This document shows, one piece after another, positions 26,778 through 35,373 of a stretch of 64,000 nt of DNA; the first letter of the stretch is position 1, and the number at the start of each line of letters is the position of its first letter. The translations under genes and the position numbers were made by a program. The DNA is taken from the NCBI GenBank assembly GCA_019358895.1, contig JAHHIG010000012.1:1-64000 (forward strand). The letters are read 5' to 3'. This stretch comes from Tildeniella nuda ZEHNDER 1965/U140 (GTDB taxonomy: Bacteria; Cyanobacteriota; Cyanobacteriia; Leptolyngbyales; Leptolyngbyaceae). The notes beneath the pieces are model-generated. The model was not told the DNA's origin. It did not search any database and saw nothing but the letters and a program-made list of their open reading frames with translations.

Positions 26778-26830
26778 TTGGGGGGCTGCCCCCCAAACCC
26801 CCGAATTTGAGGGACGGCTGCGTCCCCCAA
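26778..26830. repeat. Double hairpin repeat
   Basis: TTGGGGGG-CTG-CCCCCCAA (26778-26796) and GGGACG-GCTG-CGTCCC (26811-26826) are perfect stems. This paired G/C-rich hairpin is a REP-like sequence seen in many cyanobacterial gaps. No gene is associated. Confidence 0.65.
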
Positions 26831-26913
26831 GCCCCCTCCAGAAGGTGTTAAAGCGGGGAGTTTCAAAAGCGCTTCGCATTGCATAAACGGCGAGGGTTCT
26901 ACCGTTCTGGATT

Positions 26914-27220
26914 GTTCCGATTTCGACTCGCATCGTTTCGGTTTGGAAGTGAATCATTGCTGTTGCAAGCGCGATCGCTCCTGTTTGAAGTGAGCACGTT
27001 CCTATCTGAAATGCGTTCGCGCAGCACTCCAGCGGAATCGTTCCTACTTGAAACACGATCGTTCCGATTTGAAGTGAGAACGTTCCGATTTGAAGTAAGA
27101 ACGTTCCGGTTTGAAGTAAGAACGTTCCGATTTGAAGTGAGAACGTTCCTGTTTGAAGTGAGAACGTTCCGGTTCAAAGCGAGAACGATCGCGGTTGAGA
27201 TAAGGAGATTCTCGTTTTGA
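26914..27220. repeat. 21-bp tandem repeat array (minisatellite)
   Basis: About fourteen or fifteen consecutive 21-base units of consensus GTTCCGATTTGAAGTGAGAAC, with unit starts at 26914, 26935, 26956, 26977, 26998, 27019, 27040, 27061 and every 21 bases to 27187. The units from 27061 to 27165 are nearly identical; outer units are eroded. Because 21 is seven codons, frames stay open on both strands (for example a repeated FRFEVRT on plus and NRNVLTS on minus). Unit ends joined together create AACGTT palindromes. It lies between the two TIR genes, upstream of one and downstream of the other. Confidence 0.85.
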
Positions 27221-27432
27221 GTGGCAATGGTCTAAGTTTTTCTTAGAGTATTGCTGTTTGGAGTGCGATTGTTCCTGTTTGAGATGAGAAAAGCTGCTGT
27301 CCACCGATCGGACTTGCACCATCGAGCGACAGTGCTGGCAGTCAGGGCGCGATCGCTGCAAATCGGAACACGATCGCTGCTAGAAATAGTCGCTCACGGT
27401 GCGACCAAGACATGAGCGATCGTGGCTATAGC

Positions 27433-30222
27433 TTAAGGACAGAGGGCACGTTCAGGTTCGGTGACGTTTGGATTAGTTGTGAGGTAAGGGCGTATCCAGG
27501 TACAGCCACGCGTTAGCATGTCATCAAGGTTCAGGTTCCACAAGACCACGGTGCCGTCCTTTCTGGCAGAGGCAAGGGTTTTACCATCGGGGCTAAAACT
27601 GACGCTTCTGACCCAATTTTCGTGCTCGTCGAAGGATTCTAACTGCTGCCCGTCGATGCTCCACAGGCGAACGGTTTTGTCCGTGCTGGCGGTGGCGATC
27701 GCCGCACCATCGGGGCTAAACGCTACGCCCATAATGAAACCACCGTGTCCTCGCAGCGTAAAGAGTTGATCACCGCCCCGGTTCCAGAGCTTAACAGTGC
27801 CGTCATCGCTGCCCGTCGCCAGGATCTGACTATCGGGGCTAAAGGTCACTGCACCGATGGGTCCACTGTGCCCTGCAAGCGTCCTGATTTCATCGCCGTT
27901 GCTGCTCCAAAGTATAGTAGTGGAGTCACTATTGCCAGAGAGCAAGAAGCGACCATCGGGGCTGAAGGCAATGCTAAGGACGGCTCCGCTTTGCCCTTGT
28001 AGGGTCTTGAGTAATTGCCCGTCACGGTGCCAGAGTTTGATGGTGCCATCCTGACTGGCAGAGGCAACGGTCTGACCATCGGGGCTAAACGCGACACTCC
28101 AAACGGTACCTTGATGTCCTTGCAGAGTTTTGAGGGGTTGTCCAGTGATACTCCAGAGTCTAGCGGTGCCGTCTTCGCTGCCAGAAGCAATGGTTTGACT
28201 ATCGGGGCTAACGGCAATGCTGAGAATCCGCTTTTGATGCCCAGTTAGCGTCAGGCGCTCTTTACCATGACGGTGCCAGAGCTTGATGGTGTTGTCGCTG
28301 CTGCCTGTGACAAGGGTTTGACCATCGGGGCTAAAGCGAACGCTGTTCACCATGTCGCTGTGACCGTTGAGCCTGACGAGGGGCTGTGGCTCGATCGCCC
28401 AGAGCTTGATGGTGCGATCGCCGCTGGCAGAGATCAGCGTTTGACCATCGGGGCTAAAATTAACGCTGTTGACCCAGTTGCTATGTCCCTGAAAGGTTTT
28501 GATCACTTCACCCTTTAGATTCCAGAGTTTGATGGTGCTGTCTGTGCTCGCAGAAGCCAGGAGTTGACCGTTCGGGCTAAAGCTCACGCTTTTGACTGCG
28601 TCGCTATGTCCAGTCAACGTCTGTAGCTCTCGTCCAAACTGTTGGGGTCTTGCCCGATCGATTGACCATAGTTTGATGGTTTGGTCTTCACTAGCAGAGG
28701 CAAGTCGCTTACCATCGGGGCTGAAACGTACGCTAATGACTGGCTCAGTGTGTCCTGAGAGCGTTTTGAGGATCTGTCCGTCAAGCGTCCAGAGCCGTAC
28801 GGTGAAATCGCCATCAGCCGTGGCGATCGTTTGCCCATCGGGGCTGAACTGAACGCTAGAAACCGCAAAAGCGTGTGCTTTGAATGTTCTTACCGCTTTC
28901 CCGTTGCTGTCCCATAGCTTGACAGAACCATCTTCGTCGGAAGAGGCAAGCAAATTGCCATTGGGGCTGAAGCTCACACTCATGACGTTTGTTCTGTGCC
29001 CTTTGAGGGTGCGTAAGAGCTGCCCTTCACGGCTCCATACTCTGACGGTACGATCGGTGCTGGCAGAGGCGATCGTTTTGCCATCGGGGCTAAAGCTGAC
29101 GCTGTTGACGCGATCGCTATGCCCAGTCAACGTTTTTAGCTGTCGTCCCTCCCGGTTCCAGAGCTTGATGGTTTGGTCAGCGCTGGCGGAGGCGATCAGT
29201 TCTCCAGGCATGGCTCCGCTTACCGTTCCACCGGGGCTAAAACTGGCGCTCATCACATACCCTCGATGCCCCTGGAGCGTGTTCTGTGCCGTAACGCTAT
29301 ACAGAACCTGTCGTAACGCTGTGATGGCGCGTAGCTGGGTGCTTGGTTCTAGAAACCAGCTCATTTGCTGAAGCTGCCGTCCTGTTTGCAACCCTTTGCT
29401 CAGCGCTTCTAGCTCCAGCCCCGACGTGAGAAAATTTTTGGCAGCCCACGTTTGAGAGACGATTTCAGCTTTAATTTTTTGCTTGAAGGCAAAGCCTGTC
29501 ATGCCCAAAGCCGCTACAGAGAAGGCACTGACAACGCCCGTTAAAAACCGCTGACGAAGCACTTCAGCCTTTTGTCGGCTTGTCTCGGCTTTGCGGCTGA
29601 TGTTGATAAATGCCCCTTGCAGCTCCGTTGGCTCAGGCTTCTTGCCCGCTGTCTGCGCCAGCCACAGCTCTGCATCTTCCAGATCGGTGCCGCGCAAGAG
29701 AAAGCTATCGTTATGGCTTTTTCGCTCCCATTCGATCGCCCGTGTTTGTAAGCGCGTGTGAGCGCGAACGTGTGCCAAATCAGTGTTTAGCGCCGTTACC
29801 AAAACTTGAAGGGCGCGATCGTAGTGATCACTCTCTCGAAAGAATAGCCAGTTGTGGGTCGCCAGCATCGGATGAATGGTTGCCACATCGAACCCTTCGC
29901 ACCGCATAATCGGCACCAGTCGTTTCTGGTTGGCGATCGCGTGCTCCAGTTCCTGCCCGCAGACTTTGGACGCGATTGAGTCTGGGCTAAGCACAAAGAT
30001 AAAATTATTTGCTGCTTCAATCCCTGCCTGGATCGCTACCCACCAGTCTTCTGTTGGCTGGATGTCCTCCCAGTCAACCCAGGGATTGTAGCCAAGCTGC
30101 CGCAGCGATGCGTCTAAAGTTTGCACAAAGTCTTTATCTTTACGGGAGTAAGAGATAAAAATCTCGTTATTTTGCCGCTCGATCGCGCCGCTTTGAACCA
30201 TCTCAACATCCACAATAGCCAT
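27433..30222 (-). CDS. TIR domain / transmembrane / WD40 repeat protein
   Basis: A 929-residue protein. Residues about 20-150 are a TIR domain (EIFISYSRKDKDFVQTLDAS; LGYNPWVDWEDI; candidate catalytic E91 in SKVCGQELEHAI). Residues about 150-320 are helical, with one likely membrane segment (FLTGVVSAFSVAALGMTGFAF) and a region common to cyanobacterial WD40 sensors (SGLELEALSKGLQTGRQL). The rest is fourteen WD40 repeats (TLxGHxxxVxSVxFSPDGxxxASAS, then KLW), enough for two seven-bladed propellers. A GGAG site precedes the ATG at 30222. The propellers probably bind a ligand or partner and the TIR domain acts as effector. A link to defence is inferred from domain type and neighbours. Confidence 0.9.
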   Translation of the reverse strand: MAIVDVEMVQSGAIERQNNEIFISYSRKDKDFVQTLDASLRQLGYNPWVDWEDIQPTEDWWVAIQAGIEAANNFIFVLSPDSIASKVCGQELEHAIANQKRLVPIMRCEGFDVATIHPMLATHNWLFFRESDHYDRALQVLVTALNTDLAHVRAHTRLQTRAIEWERKSHNDSFLLRGTDLEDAELWLAQTAGKKPEPTELQGAFINISRKAETSRQKAEVLRQRFLTGVVSAFSVAALGMTGFAFKQKIKAEIVSQTWAAKNFLTSGLELEALSKGLQTGRQLQQMSWFLEPSTQLRAITALRQVLYSVTAQNTLQGHRGYVMSASFSPGGTVSGAMPGELIASASADQTIKLWNREGRQLKTLTGHSDRVNSVSFSPDGKTIASASTDRTVRVWSREGQLLRTLKGHRTNVMSVSFSPNGNLLASSDEDGSVKLWDSNGKAVRTFKAHAFAVSSVQFSPDGQTIATADGDFTVRLWTLDGQILKTLSGHTEPVISVRFSPDGKRLASASEDQTIKLWSIDRARPQQFGRELQTLTGHSDAVKSVSFSPNGQLLASASTDSTIKLWNLKGEVIKTFQGHSNWVNSVNFSPDGQTLISASGDRTIKLWAIEPQPLVRLNGHSDMVNSVRFSPDGQTLVTGSSDNTIKLWHRHGKERLTLTGHQKRILSIAVSPDSQTIASGSEDGTARLWSITGQPLKTLQGHQGTVWSVAFSPDGQTVASASQDGTIKLWHRDGQLLKTLQGQSGAVLSIAFSPDGRFLLSGNSDSTTILWSSNGDEIRTLAGHSGPIGAVTFSPDSQILATGSDDGTVKLWNRGGDQLFTLRGHGGFIMGVAFSPDGAAIATASTDKTVRLWSIDGQQLESFDEHENWVRSVSFSPDGKTLASARKDGTVVLWNLNLDDMLTRGCTWIRPYLTTNPNVTEPERALCP

Positions 30223-30572
30223 GCCGTCTTCTCCAGTGGCAATCTACATCACAGCTCTTATGTTCTTCATTCACAATATGAGAGTTTACGCAACTTAAAT
30301 GTGACAAAAGAATTCATGCGTCGTGATTCGATCGCCAGTTGCACGTGATGGCAAGAGACGAATGCGGTGATTGAATTAGTGGGATTAAGGTTTGCTCGTC
30401 ATTGCCATGCACTCAGGAATTGTACAGAAATAACAGCATGGTCTGTAGCCGTCAGCCGTCAGCCGTCAGCCGTCAGCGAAAAGCTATCAGCTTTTCGCTG
30501 ATCCAAAAGTGTGCAGTTATTTTTTAGCAAGCTCTTAGCAAGCGGTTGGAGTCAGGCATAAAACTGTGATTG
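30223..30572. other. Gap between the TIR/WD40 gene and galE
   Basis: Holds the likely promoter region of the TIR/WD40 gene (AT-rich, 30240-30320), four GTCAGCC heptamers at 30451-30477 and the hairpin listed at 30474-30500. No gene is visible; a short plus-strand frame from 30121 overlaps the TIR coding region and is rejected. Confidence 0.5.
30474..30500. terminator. 12-bp perfect hairpin downstream of galE
   Basis: CAGCGAAAAGCT (30474-30485), loop ATC, AGCTTTTCGCTG (30489-30500). The stem is perfect and abuts a run of GTCAGCC heptamers, from which its base seems derived. It lies about 70 bases beyond the galE stop. No T-run follows on the minus strand, so terminator function is only possible. 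Confidence 0.45.
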
Positions 30573-31574
30573 CTAGGACGCATGGCGCGTTTGATGCCAC
30601 TTCCAGGCGTGAGTAAGAATGGTCTGTAGATCGGCATATTGAGGATTCCAGCCCAGGATACTACGGGCACGATCGCCGCTGCCAACCAGCGCAGGTGGAT
30701 CACCAGGGCGACGATCGTGCTCGATCGCGGTGATTTCGTGTCCTGTCACCTGACGCGCCGTATCAATCACCTCGCGCACCGAAAAGCCATTGCCGTTGCC
30801 TAGGTTAAAGGTGGTCGTGTTGCCACCGTTGAGTAGATAGGACAGTCCCAACACGTGAGCCTGTGCCAAATCAGTGACATGGATATAGTCGCGAATGCAA
30901 GTGCCATCGGGCGTAGGGTAGTCGGTGCCAAAAATGGCGATCGAGTCACGCAACCCTAGTGCCGTCTGCAAGACCAGCGGAATTAGGTGGGTTTCGGGGT
31001 TGTGATCTTCTCCTAAACGACCTTCAGGATCGGCACCCGCTGCATTAAAGTAGCGAAAGCAGACCGATTTAAAGTCGTAGGCTTTGTCAAAATCGGTTAG
31101 TACGCGCTCCACCATCAACTTCGTTGCGCCGTAAGGATTGATCGGGTTCTGGGGATGATCTTCAGGAATCGGAATGATCGTGGGCACACCATACGTAGCA
31201 CAGGTAGACGAGAAGACGAAGTGCTTCACCTTGGCTGCGAGCATTGCTTCTAATAGCGTCAAGGTGCCCACAAAATTATTTTGGTAGTACTTTGCAGGAT
31301 CAGTCACTGATTCACCTACGTAAGCATACGCGGCAAAATGCATGACAGCGCTGATGTTGTGGGTGGCAAAGAGCTTGTCTAGAAGGGCGCGATCGTTCGT
31401 ATCCCCTTCCACCAATTCAACCTTTAGTACCGCTTCGGCGATGTCTCGATGCCCGTATACCAGATTATCTAGCACAATGACGCGATAACCTGCCTGCTGA
31501 AGTGCCAGGACGGCATGAGAGCCGATGTAGCCTGCACCACCAGTGACAAGAATGGTTGCTTGACTCTGTGACAT
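30573..31574 (-). CDS. galE: UDP-glucose 4-epimerase
   Basis: Interconverts UDP-glucose and UDP-galactose using bound NAD, supplying galactose for glycolipids and polysaccharides. The 333-residue protein is of normal length, with the NAD-binding motif VTGGAGYIGSH (10-20), the Ser in FSSTCATYG, the catalytic Tyr and Lys in NPYGATKLMVE near residue 150, and the RYFNAAGADPEGRLGEDH and GDGTCIRDYIHVTDLA-type blocks typical of GalE. The gene lies downstream of a Gfo/Idh/MocA oxidoreductase on the same strand with a 125-base gap, so joint expression is possible. Confidence 0.94.
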   Translation of the reverse strand: MSQSQATILVTGGAGYIGSHAVLALQQAGYRVIVLDNLVYGHRDIAEAVLKVELVEGDTNDRALLDKLFATHNISAVMHFAAYAYVGESVTDPAKYYQNNFVGTLTLLEAMLAAKVKHFVFSSTCATYGVPTIIPIPEDHPQNPINPYGATKLMVERVLTDFDKAYDFKSVCFRYFNAAGADPEGRLGEDHNPETHLIPLVLQTALGLRDSIAIFGTDYPTPDGTCIRDYIHVTDLAQAHVLGLSYLLNGGNTTTFNLGNGNGFSVREVIDTARQVTGHEITAIEHDRRPGDPPALVGSGDRARSILGWNPQYADLQTILTHAWKWHQTRHAS

Positions 31575-31699
31575 GCTGAATAGCCTGCTGCTTAATGTTG
31601 TTAATTTCTGGACTCAGTCTAATCCAAGTTTTGTGAAGACCCGGTAAATTACATGAGCAGTTGGCAGCATAAACGTGAGGTAGTGATTTAGTTTTCGCG

Positions 31700-32794
31700 T
31701 CACGCCACAGCGACCCATCGTCCACTTTGATGCGACTCATGTGCCCGATCCATCAACCGCTGTGCTTTATAACCGTCCTCTAAGGAAGGTGCGATCGCCC
31801 CTCCTGCATCAATCCCTTCTACCCAGCGATCGATAATGCGTACAAATGGCGCAATCCGCCCATCCTGAAACGTTTCAGGAAATTCTAGCCGCTTAGGAAT
31901 TTCTAATTCTTGCAGTGTCTCGCCCTGATGGCTGCCCCAGAGTTTGAAGCCGTGGACATAATCTTTTTGATTCCCGCTGCCGAGGACGAGCGTGCCGCGA
32001 TCGCCATACACTTCTAGCCAGTGTCCTCGCCCTTGATACGTCGCCGCACTCAAGCACATTTGGCAGGGCGTACCATCGGCTAACTCCAATAGAATCGTGC
32101 AAACATCATCGGCATCGACAGGTTTGAGTTGTCCACTGGCGGGATCGAGACGTACTGGTACAGAGACACTTAGACGGGCGCAAAGCTGTTTGATATCACC
32201 AAACAACCAGGCGATATAGTCAAAGGTATGGGAGCCGATCGCACCCAGCGCACCACCACCCAGCGCTTTCTGTGCATACCAGTTCCACGGACGAGACGCA
32301 TCGGCACGACTGGATACGAGCCAGTCCACTTTAATCAAGCGCGGCTTACCAACGTAGCCTTCTGCCAGTAGCTCTGCCAACCGCAACCAGGCTGGAATGC
32401 AGCGAAACTCGAAGTTGAGGTTGGCAACGACCCCCTTGGCGATCGCTAATTGCTGCAACTCTAGCGCTTCTCTGGCTGAAAGCGTCGTTGGTTTTTCGAG
32501 CAGTAAATGTTTCCCGGCATTCAACACTATTTTTGCCTGTTCGTAATGCAGAAATGGTGGCGTAGAGATACTTACACCCTGAACGTCAGGCAGGGCAACA
32601 ATGGCTTCGATCGTGGTACACGCGTGAGGAATCTCGTATTGCTGCGCGATCGACTCTGCTTTGGCGCGATCGCGATGGTAGACCGCTACAGTCTGCGTCC
32701 GAGGATGTGCTTGAAAGCCCGGAATGTGGACTTTTTGCCCAAACCCCGTACCGACGATCGCAATACCAAGAGTGGGCTGAGGGGAAGAAGTCAT
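31700..32794 (-). CDS. Gfo/Idh/MocA family oxidoreductase
   Basis: A 364-residue NAD(P)-dependent dehydrogenase-like protein. The N-terminal Rossmann fold opens GIAIVGTGFGQKVHIPGFQA, followed by the EKP motif in LLLEKPTTLSAREALEL, which carries the family's catalytic lysine. The second domain has WNWYAQKALGGGALGAIGSH, where the GGG(A)L..GSH segment is the substrate-site signature. Family members oxidise or epimerise sugars and inositols; the substrate here is unknown. The start at 32794 is chosen because 34 upstream residues are low complexity. Nearness to galE suggests sugar metabolism, weakly. Confidence 0.87.
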   Translation of the reverse strand: MTSSPQPTLGIAIVGTGFGQKVHIPGFQAHPRTQTVAVYHRDRAKAESIAQQYEIPHACTTIEAIVALPDVQGVSISTPPFLHYEQAKIVLNAGKHLLLEKPTTLSAREALELQQLAIAKGVVANLNFEFRCIPAWLRLAELLAEGYVGKPRLIKVDWLVSSRADASRPWNWYAQKALGGGALGAIGSHTFDYIAWLFGDIKQLCARLSVSVPVRLDPASGQLKPVDADDVCTILLELADGTPCQMCLSAATYQGRGHWLEVYGDRGTLVLGSGNQKDYVHGFKLWGSHQGETLQELEIPKRLEFPETFQDGRIAPFVRIIDRWVEGIDAGGAIAPSLEDGYKAQRLMDRAHESHQSGRWVAVA

Positions 32795-33049
32795 GTGGGA
32801 GGAGTTGTTAGTTGTTAGAGGGCTGGAGCGGAGGGAGCAGGGGAGGCAAGGGGAGCGGCGGCGGCGGGGGAAGCGGTTGTAGGAATCAGTCTCCAATCCT
32901 CAATTTTCTTTCACTGATCACTGCTCACTGGTTAAATTTTTAGCCTTCTTCCTTTAGCCTTCTTCCTTTTACCTTCTTCCTTTTACCGTCCCTCATCCAA
33001 TTCTCTACCGAAACCGCTACTATTGCAGGTAGCACGAGAGGATATGCCC
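32795..33049. other. Low-complexity divergent gap
   Basis: Purine-rich GGAGCGGAGGGAGCAGGGGA-type tract (32820-32875) followed by three CCTTCTTCCTTTTA-type units (32942-32990). Both kinds of sequence recur in gaps across the window. Promoters for the flanking divergent genes must lie here, but no boxes can be assigned. Confidence 0.5.
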
Positions 33050-33844
33050 ATGTCTCCAGAAGTGGTAATTGAGGCTGACGTGTCGCCAGATATTAGCGAG
33101 TTGGCGATCGAAGACGATGACCTGGAAGGGGTGATCGACGCTGACCTGTTGCCAGATATTAGCGAGTTGGCGATCGAAGACGATGTACCTGTGGATAATC
33201 TCATCTCCGAAAAGCAGCAACGCTTACTGACCGAACCGCTGTACAGTAATCCGTCCGTATTGCCTGAGCGATCGTTTTTACTAGCGGCTAACGTAGGCGT
33301 ATTTTACGCGGTTCGCCAGCCTCCGCTAGTGCCAGACGTTTTTCTGAGTCTGGATGTGGAAGTGCCACAAGATTGGCGTGAGAAGAAAAATCGCACCTAC
33401 TTTGTTTGGGAGTTTGGCAAACCACCCGATGTGGTCATCGAAATTGTTTCTAACAAAGAAGGTAACGAGTTGGGTAGTAAGCTCAACAACTATGCGCGGA
33501 TGGGCGTGGCGTATTACCTTGTGTTTGACCCACTTCAGCGGTTAGGCGATATGCTGCTGCGATCGTTTGAACTACGGGCAGGTCGCTATGAAGCAATGTC
33601 TACGTCCTGGTTAGAGGCGATCGGCGTTGGTCTAACGCTGTGGGACGGCACGTTTGAAGGTAAAGCCGATCGCTGGCTGCGCTGGTGTAATGCTGAGGGC
33701 GTGGTCATTCCCACTGGAGCCGAAAATGCAGAGCAAGAACGGCAACGGGCAGAGCAAGAACGGCAACGGGCAGAACGTGCCGAGGCAAAAGCCGCACAAT
33801 TAGCAGAGCAACTGAGGGCAATGGGGATCGATCCCGATGCTTAG
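33050..33844 (+). CDS. Uma2 family (DUF820) putative endonuclease
   Basis: A 264-residue member of the Uma2/DUF820 family, very common in cyanobacteria and with a PD-(D/E)xK nuclease fold. The core has PPLVPDVFLSLDV (Asp), then KPPDVVIEIVSNKEGNELG (Glu-x-x-Ser) and YARMGVAYYLVFDP. The C-terminus is a Gln/Arg/Glu-rich coil (EQERQRAEQERQRAERAEAK). Residues about 9-52 contain two copies of a 22-residue acidic unit (ISELAIEDD), from a 66-base DNA duplication starting at 33074 and 33140. The ATG at 33050 is preferred because AGAGG lies eight bases upstream; 33044 is too close. The role of the family is not known. Confidence 0.85.
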   Translation: MSPEVVIEADVSPDISELAIEDDDLEGVIDADLLPDISELAIEDDVPVDNLISEKQQRLLTEPLYSNPSVLPERSFLLAANVGVFYAVRQPPLVPDVFLSLDVEVPQDWREKKNRTYFVWEFGKPPDVVIEIVSNKEGNELGSKLNNYARMGVAYYLVFDPLQRLGDMLLRSFELRAGRYEAMSTSWLEAIGVGLTLWDGTFEGKADRWLRWCNAEGVVIPTGAENAEQERQRAEQERQRAERAEAKAAQLAEQLRAMGIDPDA

Positions 33845-33855
33845 GTAGAGATTTT

Positions 33856-35373
33856 ATGGCTCGAACTCCTACACTGTCGTACGATCGCGGCACTCTCATC
33901 CTTCACCCACCACCGCGCGGCAAAGAGTGGCTAGACTTCGCTACCTGGGACGATCGCGTTGAGCGCTTTCGCATCCCGGCGATGCAGTATCGCAACCTCG
34001 TCACGGCATTGCGAGCAGCAGGAACGGAGTTGGACGATCGCGCCAAAGCCTTTCACGATGCGGAACTCATCCCGAAGCTGGAAATGGAACCCTACCCACA
34101 CCAGCAAGAAGCTCTAGCGGCGTGGGTAGCTGCTGGTCGAATGGGGTTAGTCGTATTGCCCACTGCCGCTGGCAAAACCTATCTGGCGCAAATGGCGATG
34201 CAGGCAACTAAACGTAGCACGCTGATCATGGTGCCAACGCTAGACCTGATGCATCAGTGGTACGCCCACCTTGTTGCGGCGTTTCCCGATGTTGAGATTG
34301 GCTTATTGGGAGGCGGTTCTAGAGATCGAACGCCTATTCTCGTCTCCACCTACGATAGTGCGGCGATTAATGCGGAAACCTTGGGCAATCAATATGCGCT
34401 GCTGATTTTTGATGAGTGTCACCATTTGCCCAGTGACTTTAATCGGGTCATTGCCGAATATGCGATCGCGCCCTATCGTTTGGGATTAACTGCAACGCCC
34501 GATCGCACGGACGGCAGACACGAAGACCTGAACACCCTGATTGGAGCAGAGGTCTACCGCAGAAGCGCTGAGGAACTGTCGGGCACAGCGCTTGCGAGGC
34601 ACAAAGCGGTACAAATTAAGGTACGGCTGTCGCAAAAAGAGCGCGATCGCTACGATGAGCTGATCCAGCTACGGAACCAGTTTTTGCAAGATGCCAAAAT
34701 CTTTCTCGGTTCCGTCCAGGGCTGGCAGCGGTTTGTGCAAGCAAGTGCTGGTTCCAAAGCGGGACGACGGGCAATGCTGGCACATCGAGAAGCACGAGCG
34801 ATCGCTTTTGGTACTGAAGGCAAACTACGCGTCCTCGCCGATTTGCTAGCCACGCACTATCCCGATCGCACGCTCATCTTTACAGACGATAATGCGACGG
34901 TCTATCGCATTTCTCAGGAGTTTTTAGTTCCTGCCATTACCCACCAAACAGGCGTGAAGGAACGGCACGACATTCTGACAAGCTTTAAAGCAGGTGACTA
35001 TCGCACCCTGGTTGCTTCACGGGTGCTGAACGAAGGTGTGGACGTACCCGAAGCGAGTGTGGCGATCGTCCTCTCAGGCACAGGTTCTACCCGCGAACAT
35101 ATTCAGCGGTTAGGGCGAGTGCTACGCAAAGGCAAAACCTCTGACAAGCTTGCTTTACTCTATGAAGTGGTTGCTGAAGACACAAACGAAGAAAACGTTT
35201 CTCGTCGCCGTCGAGGAGAACCACCTCGATCACAGACTCAGCAGCTAGAACTGGTGCCGTTTCAACCGCTCTATACCGCAAGCTCTATAAAAGTACCCCG
35301 TGCTGCCGAGCCGTCATTAGAGTGGAACCCAGAACCTGTTGAAACGCCTGCAACGCCATTCGATGACGAGTAG
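33856..35373 (+). CDS. XPB-like DEAD/DEAH box helicase
   Basis: A 505-residue superfamily 2 helicase resembling archaeal/bacterial XPB (RAD25). The order is a damage-recognition-like N-terminus, EPYPHQQEALAAWVAAGRMG, Walker A LPTAAGKTYLA (101-111), Walker B IFDECHHLPS (184-193), motif III GLTATPDRTDGR, then lobe 2 with RTLIFTDDNATVYRI, VASRVLNEGVDVPEA and the arginine-finger block STREHIQRLGRVLRKG. In archaea and some bacteria the partner nuclease Bax1 (DUF790) is encoded next to XPB; no such gene follows here. It lies 11 bases after the Uma2 gene, so they are probably cotranscribed. It may act in DNA repair or transcription-coupled processes. Confidence 0.9.
   Translation: MARTPTLSYDRGTLILHPPPRGKEWLDFATWDDRVERFRIPAMQYRNLVTALRAAGTELDDRAKAFHDAELIPKLEMEPYPHQQEALAAWVAAGRMGLVVLPTAAGKTYLAQMAMQATKRSTLIMVPTLDLMHQWYAHLVAAFPDVEIGLLGGGSRDRTPILVSTYDSAAINAETLGNQYALLIFDECHHLPSDFNRVIAEYAIAPYRLGLTATPDRTDGRHEDLNTLIGAEVYRRSAEELSGTALARHKAVQIKVRLSQKERDRYDELIQLRNQFLQDAKIFLGSVQGWQRFVQASAGSKAGRRAMLAHREARAIAFGTEGKLRVLADLLATHYPDRTLIFTDDNATVYRISQEFLVPAITHQTGVKERHDILTSFKAGDYRTLVASRVLNEGVDVPEASVAIVLSGTGSTREHIQRLGRVLRKGKTSDKLALLYEVVAEDTNEENVSRRRRGEPPRSQTQQLELVPFQPLYTASSIKVPRAAEPSLEWNPEPVETPATPFDDE

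Noticed and set aside
26879-27220. ORF of 113 codons with FRFEVRT repeats (plus) and others with NRNVLTS repeats (minus)
   Set aside because: Produced by the 21-bp tandem array, which keeps several frames open on both strands. No ribosome site and no folded-domain sequence; listed as a repeat instead.
26914-27220. CRISPR array
   Set aside because: Units are directly contiguous with no spacers between them and there are no cas genes.
30121-30348. Plus-strand ORF beside the TIR/WD40 gene
   Set aside because: Largely antisense to the TIR coding sequence, with no ribosome site or family.
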